Shown here: positions 37,601 through 51,043 of the stretch, one piece after another
How positions within the stretch are numbered: position 1 is the stretch's first letter
Layout of the letters: every line of letters starts with the position of its first letter
Origin: Zeus faber
Taxonomy: Eukaryota > Chordata > Actinopteri > Zeiformes > Zeidae
Assembly: GCA_960531495.1 (NCBI GenBank)
Contig: OY482849.1
Span: forward strand, 186,001 to 250,000
Direction: 5' to 3'
DNA: 64,000 bases
The notes under the pieces: model-generated
Databases searched by the model: none
Told to the model about the DNA's origin: nothing
What the model saw: the letters and a program-made list of their open reading frames with translations, nothing else
Position numbers and translations under genes: made by a program

Positions 37601-38464
37601 TTCTTTCATTGTTTCTTTCAATCTTTCTTTCATTCTTTCTTTCATTCTTTCTTTCAATCTTTCTTTCAATCTTTCTTTCAATCATTCTTTCTTTCTTTTA
37701 GTCTTTCTTTCAATCTTTCAATTTTTCAATCTTTCTTTCATTCTTTCTTTTAATCTTTCAATCTTTCTTTCATTGTTTCTTTCAATCTTTCTGTCCATCT
37801 TTCTTTCATTCTTTCCTTCAGTCTTTCATTCTTTCTTTCAATCTTTCTTTTTTCAATCATTCTTGCAATCATTCTTTCAATTGTTTAATCTTTCAATCTT
37901 TCTTTCATTCTTTCTTTCAGTCTTTCAATCTTTTTTTCAATCTTTCTTTTATTATTTCTTTCAATCTTTCTGTCCGTCATTCTTTCTTTCAGTCTTTCTT
38001 TCAATCATTCAATCTTTCAATCTTTCCTTCTATCTTTCTTTCAATCTTTCTTTCATTCTTTATTTCAATCTTTGTTTCATTCTTTCTTTCAATCTTTCAT
38101 TCAATCTTTCTTTCAATCTTTCTTTCAATCTTTCTTTCATTCTTTATTTTAATCTTTCAATCTTTCTTTAATTGTTTCTTTCAATCTTTCTGTCTTTCAA
38201 TATTTCTTTCAATCTTTCAATCTTTCTTTTTTTTTCAATCTTTCTTTCAATCTTTCTTTTATTCTATCTTTAAATCTTTGTTTTTTCAATCTTTCTTGCA
38301 ATCTTTCTTTCAGTCTTTCAATCTGTCTTTCAAACTTTCAATCTTTCTTTCAATCTTTCAATCTTTCAATCTTTCTTTCAATTTTTCTTTCAATCTTTCA
38401 GTCTTTCTTTCATTCTTTCTTTCAATCTTTCAATCTTTCAATCTTTCTTTCATTCTTTCTTTCA
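34640..38464 (+). repeat. 3,825-bp tandem unit, first copy
   Basis: The unit begins near the string CTTTCTTTTTTCAATATTTC and repeats directly at +3,825 bp. Reading frames at 34,880, 35,523, 36,092, 37,260 and 37,773 recur unchanged at 38,705, 39,348, 39,917, 41,085 and 41,598. Translations over these segments show no differences. It contains the marker TTGCAATCTTTCTTTCAGTC at 38,296. Confidence 0.85.
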
Positions 38465-41400
38465 ATCTTTCTTTCATTCTTTCTTTCAATCTTTCTTTTT
38501 TCAATATTTCTTTCAATCTGTCAATTTTTCTTTCATTCTTTCATTCTTTCTTTCAATTGTTCTTTCATTCTTTCTTTCAATCTTTCTTTAAATATTTCAA
38601 TCTTTCAATCTTTCTTTCAATCTTTCAATCTTTCAATTTTTCTATCTTTCAATATTTCTTCCAATCATTCAATCTTTCTTTCATTATTTCTTTCAATCTT
38701 TCTTTTGTTATTTCTTTCAATCTTTCTTTCTTTCAATCTTTCTTTCCATCTTTCTTTCAATCTTTCTTTCATTCTTTCTTTCAATCTTTCAATCTTTCTT
38801 TCAAACTTTCAATCTTTCTTTCCATCTTTCTTTCAATCTTTCTTTCCATCTTTCTTTCAATCTTTCTTTCATTATTTCTTTCAGTCTTTCAATCTTTCTT
38901 TCAAACTTTCAATCTTTCTTTCAATCTTTCAGTCGTTCAATCTTTCTTTCAATCTTTCTTTCAATCTTTCAATCTTCAGTCTTTCAATCTTTCTTTCAAA
39001 CTTTCAATCTTTCTTTCAATCTTTCAGTCGTTCAATCTTTCTTTCAATCTTTCTTTCAATCTTTCAATCATTCAATCTTTCAATCATTCAATCTTTCAAT
39101 CTTTCTTTCTTTCAATCTTTCTTTCAATCTTTCTTTCATTCTTTCCTTCAGTCTTTCAATCTTTCTTTCAATCTTTCTTTCATTCTTTCTTTCAATCTTT
39201 CTTTCAATCTTTCAATCTTTCTTTCAATATATCTTTCAATCTTTCTTTTGTTATTCTTTCAATCTTTCTTTCTTTCAATCTTTCTATCCATCTATCTATC
39301 AATCTTTTTTTCATTCTTTCTTTCAATCTTTCTTTTTTCAATCTTTCTTGCAAACTTTCTTTCAATTGTTTAATCTTTCAATCTTTCTTTCATTCTTTCT
39401 TTCAGTCTTTCAATCTCTTTTTCATTCTTTCTTTCAATATTTCAATCTTTCAATCTTTCTGTCATTCTTTCTGTCAATCTTTCAATCTTTCTTTCATCCT
39501 TTCTTTCAATCTTTCTTACTTTCAATTTTTCTATCTTTCAATATTTCTTCCAATCGTTCAATCTTTCTTTTATTATTTCTTTCAATCTTTCTTTCTTTCA
39601 ATCTTTCTTTCCATCTTTCTTTCATTCTTTCTTTCAATCTTTCTTTTTTCAATATTTCTTTCAATCTGTCAATTTTTCTTTCATTCTTTCATTCTTTCTT
39701 TCAATTGTTCTTTCATTCTTTCTTTCAATCTTTCTTTAAATATTTCAATCTTTCAATCTTTCTTTCAATCTTTCAATCTTTCTTTCATTCTTTCTTTCAA
39801 TCTTTCAATCTTTCATTCATTCGTTCTTTCAATCTTTCAATCTTTCAATTTTTCTATCTTTCAATATTTCTTCCAATCGTTCAATCTTTCTTTCATTATT
39901 TCTTTCAATCTTTCTTTTGTTATTTCTTTCAATATTTCTTCATTTCAATCTTTCTTTCCATCTTTCTTTCAATCTTTCTTTCATTCTTTCTTTCAATCTT
40001 TCAATCTTTCTTTCAAACTTTCAATCTTTCTTTCCATCTTTCTTTCAATCTTTCTTTCATTATTTCTTTCAGTCTTTCAATCTTTCTTTCAAACTTTCAA
40101 TCTTTCTTTCAATCTTTCAGTCGTTCAAGCTTTCTTTCAATCTTTCTTTCAATCTTTCAATCTTCAGTCTTTCAATCTTTCTTTCAAACTTTCAATCTTT
40201 CTTTCAATCTTTCAGTCGTTCAATCTTTCTTTCAATCTTTCTTTCAATCTTTCAATCATTCAATCTTTCAATCATTCAATCTTTCAATCTTTTTTTCTTT
40301 CAATCTTTCTTTCAATCTTTCTATCATTCTTTCCATCAGTCTTTCAATCTTTCTTTCAATCTTTCTTTCAATCTTTCTTTCATTCTTTCTTTCAATCTTT
40401 CTTTCAATCTTTCAATCTTTCTTTCAATATGTCTTTCAATCTTTCTTACTTTCAATCTTTCTTTTTTAAATCTTTCTTTCAATCTTTCTTTCAATCTTTC
40501 TTTCAAACTTTCATTCTTTATTTCAATCTTTCAATCATTCAATCTTTCTTTCATTCTTTATTTCAATCTTTCAATCTTTCAATCTTTCTTTCATTCTTTC
40601 TTTCAATCTTTCTTTCAATCTTTCAATCTTTCTTTCAATATTTCTTTCAATCTTTCTTTCTTTAAATCTTTCTTTCAATCTTTCTTTCAAACTTTCAATC
40701 TTTCTTTCAAACTTTCAATCTTTATTTCAATCTTTCAATCTTCAAGCTTTCTTTCAATCTTTCTTTCAAACTTTCAATCTTTATTTCAATCTTTCAATCT
40801 TCAATCTTTCTTTCAATCTTTCTTTCAATCTTTCAATCTTTCTTTCATTCTTTCTTTCAATATTTCAATCTTTCTTTCATTCTTTCTTTCAATCTTTCAA
40901 TCTTTCTTTAATTCTTTCTTTCATTCTTTCTTACTTTCAATTTTTCTATCTTTCAATATTTCTTCCAATCTTTCAATCTTTCTTTTGTTATTCTTTCAAT
41001 CTTTCTTTCTTTCAATCTTTCTATCCATCTATCTTTCAATCTTTCTTTCATTCTTTCTTTCAATCTTTCTTTTTTCAAACTTTCTTGCAAACTTTCTTTC
41101 AATTGTTTAATCTTTCAATCTTTCTTTCATTCTTTCTTTCAGTCTTTCAATCTTTTTTTCATTCTTTCTTTCAATATTTCAATCTTTCAATCTTTCTTTC
41201 ATTCTTTCTTTCAATCTTTCAATCTTTCTTTCATTCTTTCTTGCAATCTTTCTTTCAATTGTTTAATCTTTCAATCTTTCTTTCATTCTTTCCTTCAGTG
41301 TTTTAATCTTTTTTTCAATCTTTCTTTCATTCTTTCTTTCAATCGTTCTTTCTTTCGTTTAGTCTTTCTTTCAATCTTTCAATTTTTCAATCTTTCTTTC

Positions 41401-42289
41401 ATTCTTTCTTTTAATCTTTCAATCTTTCTTTCATTGTTTCTTTCAATCTTTCTTTCATTCTTTCTTTCATTCTTTCTTTCAATCTTTCTTTCAATCTTTC
41501 TTTCAATCATTCTTTCTTTCTTTTAGTCTTTCTTTCAATCTTTCAATTTTTCAATCTTTCTTTCATTCTTTCTTTTAATCTTTCAATCTTTCTTTCATTG
41601 TTTCTTTCAATCTTTCTGTCCATCTTTCTTTCATTCTTTCCTTCAGTCTTTCATTCTTTCTTTCAATCTTTCTTTTTTCAATCATTCTTGCAATCATTCT
41701 TTCAATTGTTTAATCTTTCAATCTTTCTTTCATTCTTTCTTTCAGTCTTTCAATCTTTTTTTCAATCTTTCTTTTATTATTTCTTTCAATCTTTCTGTCC
41801 GTCATTCTTTCTTTCAGTCTTTCTTTCAATCATTCAATCTTTCAATCTTTCCTTCTATCTTTCTTTCAATCTTTCTTTCATTCTTTATTTCAATCTTTGT
41901 TTCATTCTTTCTTTCAATCTTTCATTCAATCTTTCTTTCAATCTTTCTTTCAATCTTTCTTTCATTCTTTATTTTAATCTTTCAATCTTTCTTTAATTGT
42001 TTCTTTCAATCTTTCTGTCTTTCAATATTTCTTTCAATCTTTCAATCTTTCTTTTTTTTTCAATCTTTCTTTCAATCTTTCTTTTATTCTATCTTTAAAT
42101 CTTTGTTTTTTCAATCTTTCTTGCAATCTTTCTTTCAGTCTTTCAATCTGTCTTTCAAACTTTCAATCTTTCTTTCAATCTTTCAATCTTTCAATCTTTC
42201 TTTCAATTTTTCTTTCAATCTTTCAGTCTTTCTTTCATTCTTTCTTTCAATCTTTCAATCTTTCAATCTTTCTTTCATTCTTTCTTTCA
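38465..42289 (+). repeat. 3,825-bp tandem unit, second copy
   Basis: This is a direct repeat of 34,640-38,464, with the same marker at 42,121. The left junction (near 38,464) is unlike either flank of a single copy, as expected for unequal crossing-over. Similarity ends at about 42,289, where the two continuations differ. Confidence 0.85.
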
Positions 42290-45200
42290 ATCTTTCAATC
42301 TTTCTTTCAATATTTCTTTCAATCTTTCTTTCTGTCAATCTTTCTTTCCATCTTTCTTTCCATCTTTCTTTCATTCTTTCCTTCAGTCTTTCAATCTTTC
42401 TTTCAATCTTTCTTTCAATTTTTCTTTCAATCTTTCTTTCATTCTTTCCTTCAATCTTTCAATCTTTCTTTCAATCTTTCTTTCAATCTTTCATTCATTC
42501 TTTCTTTCAATCTTTCAATCTTTCTTTCAATATTTCTTTCAATCTTTTTTACTTTCAATCTTTCTTTCTTTAAATCTTTCTCTCAATCTTTCTTTCAAAC
42601 TTTCATTATTTATTTCAATATTTCAATCCTTCAATCTTTCTTTCATTCTTTCTTTCAAACTTTCAATCTTTCTTTCAATATTTCTTTCAATCTTTCTTTC
42701 TTTAAATCTTTCTTTCAATCTTTCTTTCAAACGTTCAATCTTTATTTCAATCTTTCAATCTTTCAATCTTTCTTTCATTCTTTCTTTCAATATTTCAATT
42801 TTTCAATCTTTCTTTCATTCTTTCTTTTAATCTTTCAATCTTTCTTTCATTGTTTCTTTCAATCTTTCTGTCTTTCAATATTTCATTCAATCTTTCTTTC
42901 ATTCCTTCTTTCAATCTTTCTTTCAAATTTTCTTTCAATCTTTCTTTTTTCAATATTTCTTTCAATCTTTCTTTCATTCTTTCTTTCAGTCTTTCAAAAT
43001 TTGTTTCAAACTTTCAATCTTTCTTTCAATCTTTCAGTCGTTCAATCTTTCTTTGAATCTTTCAATCTTCAATCTTTCAATCTATCTTTCAGTCTTTCTT
43101 TCAATCATTCAATCTTTCAATCTTTCTTTCAATCTTTCTTTCTTTCAATCTTTCTTTCAATCTTTCTTTCATTCTTTCCTTCAGTCTTTCAATCTTTCTT
43201 TCAATCTTTCTTTCAATCTTTCTTTCAATCTTTCTTTCATTCTTTCTTTCAATCTTTCTTTCAATCTTTCAATCTTTCAATTTTTCTATCTTTCAATATT
43301 TCTTCCAATCGTTCAATCTTTCTTTCATTATTTCTTTCAATCTTTCTTTTGTTATTTCTTTCAATCTTTCTTCATTTCAATCTTTCTTTCCATCTTTCTT
43401 TCAATCTTTCTTTCATTCTTTATTTCAATCTTTCAATCTTTCTTTCAAACTTTCAATCTTTCTTTCCATCTTTCTTTCAATCTTTCTTTCATTATTTCTT
43501 TCAGTCTTTCAATCTTTCTTTCAAACTTTCAATCATTCTTTCAATCTTTCAGTCGTTCAAGCTTTCTTTCAAACTTTCTTTCAATCTTTCAATCTTCAGT
43601 CTTTCAATCTTTCTTTCAAACTTTCAATCTTTCTTTCAATCTTTCAGTCGTTCAATCTTTCTTTCAATCTTTCTTTCAATCTTTCAATCATTCAATCTTT
43701 CAATCATTCAATCTTTCAATCTTTTTTTCTTTCAATCTTTCTTTCAATCTTTCTACAATTCTTTCCATCAGTCTTTCAATCTTTCTTTCAATCTTTCTTT
43801 CAATCTTTCTTTCATTCTTTCTTTCAATCTTTCAATTTTTCTTTCAATATGTCTTTCAATCTTTCTTACTTTCAATCTTTCTTTTTTAAATCTTTCTTTC
43901 AAACTTTCATTCTTTATTTCAATCTTTCAATCATTCAATCTTTCTTTCATTCTTTATTTCAATCTTTCAATCTTTCAATCTTTCTTTCAATCTTTCAATC
44001 TTTCTTTCAATATTTCTTTCAATCTTTCTTTCTTTAAATCTTTCTTTCAATCTTTATTTCAATCTTTCAATCTTCAATCTTTCTTTCAATCTTTCTTTCA
44101 ATCTTTCAATCTTTCTTTCATTCTTTCTTTCAATATTTCAATCTTTCTTTCATTCTTTCTTTCAATCTTTCAATCTTTCTTTAATTCTTTCTTTCAATCT
44201 TTCTTACTTTCAATTTTTCTATCTTTCAATATTTCTTCCAATCTTTCAATCTTTCTTTTGTTATTCTTTCAATCTTTCTTTCTTTCAATCTTTCTATCCA
44301 TCTATCTTTCAATCTTTCTTTCATTCTTTCTTTCAATCTTTCTTTTTTCAAACTTTCTTGCAAACTTTCTTTCAATTGTTTAATCTTTCAATCTTTCTTT
44401 CATTCTTTCTTTCAGTCTTTCAATCTTTTTTTCATTCTTTCTTTCAATATTTCAATCTTTCCATCTTTCTTTCATTCTTTCTTTCAATCTTTCAATCTTT
44501 CTTTCATTCTTTCTTGCAATCTTTCTTTCAATTGTTTAATCTTTCAATCTTTCTTTCATTCTTTCCTTCAGTGTTTTAATCTTTTTTTCATTCTTTCTTT
44601 CATTCTTTCTTTCAATCGTTCTTTCTTTCGTTTAGTCTTTCTTTCAATCTTTCAATTTTTCAATCTTTCTTTCATTCTTTCTTTTAATCTTTCAATCTTT
44701 CGTTTAGTCTTTCTTTCAATCTTTCAATTTTTCAATCTTTCTTTCATTCTTTCTTTTAATCTTTCAATCTTTCTTTCATTGTTTCTTTCAATCTTTCTGT
44801 CCATCTTTCTTTCATTCTTTCCTTCAGTCTTTCTTTCATTCTTTCTTTCAATCTTTCTTTTTTCAATCATTCTTGCAATCATTCTTTCAATTGTTTAATC
44901 TTTCAATCTTTCTTTCATTCTTTCTTTCAGTCTTTCAATCTTTTTTTCAATCTTTCTTTCATTATTTCTTTCAATCTTTCTGTCTGTCATTCTTTCTTTC
45001 AGTCTTTCTTTCAATCATTCAATCTTTCAATCTTTCCTTCTATCTTTCTTTCAATCTTTCTTTCATTCTTTATTTCAATCTTTGTTTCATTCTTTCTTTC
45101 AATCTTTCATTCAATCTTTCTTTCAATCTTTCTTTCAATCTTTCTTTCAATCTTTATTTTAATCTTTCAATCTTTCTTTAATTGTTTCTTTCAATCTTTC

Positions 45201-48200
45201 TGTCTTTCAATATTTCTTTCAATCTTTCAATCTTTCTTTTTTTTTCAATCTTTCTTTCAATCTTTCTTTTATTCTATCTTTAAATCTTTGTTTTTTCAAT
45301 CTTTCTTGCAATCTTTCTTTCAGTCTTTCAATCTGTCTTTCAAACTTTCAATCTTTCTTTCAATCTTTCAATCTTTCAATCTTTCTTTCAATTTTTCTTT
45401 CAATCTTTCAGTCTTTCTTTCATTCTTTCTTTCAATCTTTCAATCTTTCTTTCATTCTTTCTTTCAATCTTTCAATCTTTCTTTCAATATTTCTTTCAAT
45501 CTTTCTTTCTGTCAATCTTTCTTTCCATCTTTCTTTCATTCTTTCCTACAGTCTTTCAATCTTTCTTTCAATCTTTCTTTCAATTTTTCTTTCATTCTTT
45601 CCTTCAATCTTTCAATCTTTCTTTCAATCTTTCTTTCAATCTTTCATTCATTCTTTCTTTCAATCTTTCAATCTTTCTTTCAATATTTCTTTCAATCTTT
45701 TTTGCTTTCAATCTTTCTTTCTTTAAATCTTTCTCTCAATCTTTCTTTCAAACTTTCATTATTTATTTCAATATTTCAATCCTTCAATCTTTCTTTCATT
45801 CTTTCTTTCAATCTTTCTTTCAAACTTTCAATCTTTCTTTCAATATTTCTTTCAATCTTTCTTTCTTTAAATCTTTCTTTCAATCTTTCTTTCAAACTTT
45901 CAATCTTTATTTCAATCTTTCAATCTTTCAAACTTTCTTTCAATCTTTCTTTCAATCTTTCAATCTTTCTTTCATTCTTTCTTTCAATATTTCAATCTTT
46001 CAACCTTTCTTTCATTCTTTCTTTTAATCTTTGAATCTTTCTTTAATTTTTTCTTTCAATCTTTCTTACTTTCAATTTTTCTATCTTTCAATATTTCTTC
46101 CAATCTTTCAATCTTTCTTTTGTTATTCTTTAAATCTTTCTTTCTTTCAATCTTTCTATCCATCTATCTATCAATCTTTTTTTGATTCTTTCTTTCAATC
46201 TTTCTTTTTTCAATCTTTCTTGCAAACTTTCTTTCAATTGTTTAATCTTTCAATCTTTTTTTCATTCTTTCTTTCAATATTTCAATCTTTCAATCTTTCT
46301 GTCATTCTTTCTTCCAATCGTTCAATCTTTCTTTTATTATTTCTTTCAATCTTTCTTTCTTTCAATCTTTCTTTCCATCTTTCTTTCAATCTTTCTTTCA
46401 TTCTTTCTTTCAATCTTTCTTTTTTCAATATTTCTTTCAATCTGTCAATTTTTCTTTCATTCTTTCATTTTTTCTTTCAATTGTTCTTTCATTCTTTCTT
46501 TCAATATTTCAATCTTTCAATCTTTCTTTCATTCTTTCTTTCAATCTTTCAATCTTTCTTTCTTTCAATCTTTCAATCTTTCAATTTTTCTATCTTTCAA
46601 TATTTCTTCCAATCGTTCAATCTTTCTTTCATTATTTCTTTCAATCTTTCTTTTGTTATATCTTTCAATCTTTCTTTCTTTCAATCTTTCTTTCCATCTT
46701 TCTTTCAATATTTCTTTCATTCTTTCTTTCAATCTTTCTTTCATTATTTCTTTCAGTCTTTCAATCTTTCGTTCAGTCGTTCAATCTTTCTTTCAATCTT
46801 TCAATCTTCAATCTTTCAATCTATCTTTCAGTCTTTCAATCTTTCTTTCAAACTTTCAATATTTCTTTCAATCTTTCAGTCGTTCAATCTTTCTTTCAAT
46901 CTTTCTTTCAATCTTTCAATCATTCAATCTTTCAATCTTTCTTTCTTTCAATCTTTCTTTCATTCTTTCCTTCAGTCTTACAAGCTTTCTTTCAATCTTT
47001 CTTTCATTCTTTCTTTCAATCTTTCAATCTTTCTTTCAATATGTCTTTCAATCTTTCTTACTTTCAATCTTTCCTTTTTTAAATCTTTCTTTCAATCTTT
47101 CTTTCAAACTTTCATTCTTTATTTCAATCTTTCAATCTTTCAATCTTTCTTTCATTCTTAATTTCAATCTTTCAATCTTTCAATCTTTCTTTCATTCTTT
47201 CTTTCAATCTTTCTTTCAATCTTTCAATCTTTCTTTCAATATTTCTTTCAATCTTTCTTTCTTTAAATATTTCTTTCAATCTTTCTTTCAAACTTTCAAT
47301 CTTTATTTCAATCTTTCTTTCAATATTTCAATCTTTCTTTCATTCTTTCTTTCAATCTTTCAATCTTTCTTTAATTCTTTCTTTCAATCTTTCTTTCATT
47401 CTTTCTTTCAATCTTTCTTTTTTCAATATTTCTTTCAATCTGTCAATTTTTCTTTCATTCTTTCATTCTTTCTTTCAATTGTTCTTTCATTCTTTCTTTC
47501 AATCTTTCTTTAAATATTTCAATCTTTCAATCTTTCTTTCAATCTTTCTTTCAATCTTTCAGTCTTTCTTTCATTCTTTCTTTCAATCTTTCAATCTTTC
47601 AATTTTTCTATCTTTCAATATTTCTTCCAATCGTTCAATGTTTCTTTCATCATTTCTTTCAATCTTTCTTTTGTTATATCTTTCAATCTTTCTTTCTTTC
47701 AATCTTTCTTTCCATCTTTCTTTCAATCTTTCTTTCATTCTTTCTTTCAATCTTTCTTTCATTATTTCTTTCAGTCTTTCAATCTTTCTTTCAAACTTTC
47801 AATCTTTCTTTCAATCTTTCAGTCGTTCAATCTTTCTTTCAATCTTTCTTTCAATCTTTCAATCTTCAATCTTTCAATCTATCTTTCAGTCTTTCAATCT
47901 TTCTTTCAAACTTTCAATATTTCTTTCAATCTTTCAGTCGTTCAATCTTTCTTTCAATCTTTCTTTCAATCTTTCAATCATTCAATCTTTCAATCATTCA
48001 ATCATTCAATCTTTCTTTCTTTCAATCTTTCTTTCAATCTTTCTTTCAATCTTTCTTTCATTCTTTCCTTCAGTCTTTCAATCTTTCTTTCAATATTTCT
48101 TTCATTCTTTCTTTCAATCTTTCTTTCAATATGTCTTTCAATATTTCTTACTTTCAATCTTTCTTTTTTTAAATCTTTCTTTCAATCTTTCTTTCAAACT

Positions 48201-51043
48201 TTCATTCTTTATTTCAATCTTTCAATCGTTCAATCTTTCTTTCATTCTTTATTTCAATCTTTCAATCTTTCAATCTTTCTTTCATTCTTTCTTTCAATCT
48301 TTCTTTCAATCTTTCAATCTTTCTTTCAATATTTATTTCAATCTTTCTTTCTTTAAATCTTTCTTTCTTTAAATCGTTCTTTCAATCTTTCTTTCAAACT
48401 TTCAATCTTTATTTCAATCTTTCTTTCAATATTTCAATCTTTCTTTCATTCTTTCTTTCAATCTTTCAATCTTTCTTTAATTCTTTCTTTCAATCTTTCT
48501 TACTTTCAATTTTTCTATCTTTCAATATTTCTTCCAATCTTTCAATCTTTCTTTTGTTATTCTTTCAATCTTTCTTTCTTTCAATCTTTCTATCCATCTA
48601 TCTTTCAATCTTTCTTTCATTCTTTCTTTCAATCTTTCTTTTTTCAAACTTTCTTGCAAACTTTCTTTCAATTGTTTAATCTTTCAATCTTTCTTTCATT
48701 CTTTCTTTCAGTCTTTCAATCTTTTTTTCATTCTTTCTTTCAATATTTCAATCTTTAAATCTTTCTTTCATTCTTTCTTTCAATCTTTCAATCTTTCTTT
48801 CATTCTTTCTTTCAATCTTTCTTACTTTCAATTTTTCTATCTTTCAAAATTTCTTCCAATCGTTCAATCTTTCTTTCATTATTTCTTTCAATCTTTCTTT
48901 TATCTCTTTCAATCTTTCTTTCTTTCAATCTTTCTTTCCATCTTTCTTTCATTCTTTCTTTCAATCTTTCTTTTTTCAATCTTTCTTGCAATCTTTCTTT
49001 CAATTGTTTAATCTTTCAATCTTTCTTTCATTCATTCTTTCATTCTTTCTTTCAATCTTTCTTTCAATCGTTCTTTCTTTCTTTAAGTCTTTCTTTCATT
49101 CTTTCTTTTAATCTTTCAATCTTTCTTTCATTGTTTCTTTCAATCTTTCTTTCATTCTTTCTTTCATTCTTTCTTTCAATCTTTCTTTCAATCTTTCTTT
49201 CTTTCTTTTAGTCTTTCTTTCAATCTTTCAATTTTTCAATCTTTCTTTCATTCTTTCTTTTAATCTTTCAATCTTTCTTTCATTCTTTCCTTCAGTCTTT
49301 CATTCTTTCTTTCAATCTTTCTTTTTTCAATCTTTCTTGCAATCGTTCTTTCAATTGTTTAATCTTTCAATCTTTCTTTCATTCTTTCTTTCAGTCTTTC
49401 AATCTTTTTTTCAATCTTTCTTTCATTCTTTCTTTCAATCTTTCTGTCCGTCATTCTTTCTTTCAGTCTTTCTTTCATTCTTTATTTCAATCTTTGTTTC
49501 ATTCTTTCTTTCAATCTTTCATTCAATCTTTCTTTCAATCTTTCTTTCAATCTTTCTTTCAATCGTTCTTTCATTCTTTATTTTAATCTTTCAATCTTTC
49601 TTTAATTGTTTCTTTCAATCTTTCTGTCTTTCAATATTTCTTTCAATCTTTCAATCTTTCTTTTTTTTTCAATCTTTCTTTCAATCTTTCTTTTATTCTA
49701 TCTTTAAATCTTTCTGTTTTTTCAATCTTTCTTGCAATCTTTCTTTCAGTCTTTCAATCTGTCTTTCAAACTTTCAATCTTTCTTTCAATCTTTCAATCT
49801 TTCAATCTTTCTTTCAATTTTTCTTTCAATCTTTCAGTCTTTCTTTCATTCTTTCTTTCAATCTTTCAATCTTTCAATCTTTCAATCTTTCTTTCAATCT
49901 TTCAATCTTTCAATCTTTCAATCTTTCTTTCATTCTTTCTTTCAATCTTTCAATCTTTCTTTCAATATTTCTTTCAATCTTTCTTTCTGTCAATCTTTCT
50001 TTCCATCTTTCTTTCCATCTTTCTTTCATTCTTTCCTTCAGTCTTTCAATCTTTCTTTCAATCTTTCTTTCAATTTTTCTTTCAATCTTTCTTTCATTCT
50101 TACCTTCAATCTTTCAATCTTTCTTTCAATCTTTCTTTCAATCTTTCATTCATTCCTTCTTTCAATCTTTCAATCTTTCTTTCAATATTTCTTTCAATCT
50201 TTTTTTTACTTTCAATCTTTCTTTCTTTAAATCTTTCTTTCAATCTTTCTTTCAAACTTTCATTCTTTATTTCAATATTTCAATCGTTCAATCTTTCTTT
50301 CATTCTTTCTTTCAATCTTTCTTTCAATCTTTCAATCTTTCTTTCAATGTTTCTTTCAATCTTTCTTTCTTTAAATGTTTCTTTCAATCTTTCTTTCAAA
50401 CTTTCAATCTTTATTTCAATCTTTCAATCTTTCAATCTTTCTTTCATTCTTTCTTTCAATATTTCAATCTTTCAATCTTTCTTTCATTCTTTCTTTCAAT
50501 CTTTCAATTTTTCTTTCAATCTTTCTTTCTTTCAATTTTTCTATCTTTCAATATTTCTTCCAATCTTTCAATCTTTCTTTTGTTATTCTTTCAATCTTTC
50601 TTTCTTTCAATCTTTCTTTCCATCTATCTTTCAATCTTTCTTTCATTCTTTCTTTCAATCTTTCTTTTTTCAATCTTTCTTGCAAACTTTCTTTCAATTG
50701 TTTAATCTTTCAATCTTTCTTTCATTCTTTCTTTCAGTCTTTCAATCTTTTTTTCAATCTTTCTTTCAATCTTTCAATCTTTCTTTCTATCTTTCTTTCA
50801 ATCTTTCTTTCATTCTTTATTTCAATCTTTTTTTCATTCTTTCTTTCAATCTTTCTTTCTTTCAATCTTTCTTTCAATCTTTCTTTCAATCTTTCTTTCA
50901 ATCTTTCTTTCATTCTTACTTTTAATCTTTCAATCTTTCTTTCATTGTTTCTTTCAATCTTTCTGTCTTTCAATCTTTCTTTCTTTTTTCAAACTTTCTT
51001 TCAATCTTTCTTTTATTCTATCTTTAAATCTTTCTTTTTTTTG
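42290..51043 (+). repeat. Pyrimidine-rich satellite, diverged right edge
   Basis: The lattice continues with the same vocabulary, but copies are less alike. The marker TTGCAATCTTTCTTTCAGTC occurs at 42,121, 45,306 and 49,732 (spacings 3,185 and 4,426 bp), and segments similar to the 3,825-bp unit appear with internal losses (for example 43,001-44,383 against 36,092-37,285). The block ends abruptly in a T run at 51,035-51,042, where family 2 begins. No gene was recognised. Confidence 0.9.

Noticed and set aside
1-51043. Perfect mirror-repeat (triplex-forming) tract
   Set aside because: The CAAT, CATT and CAGT words interrupt the pyrimidine run every few bases, so no long uninterrupted homopyrimidine mirror was found.
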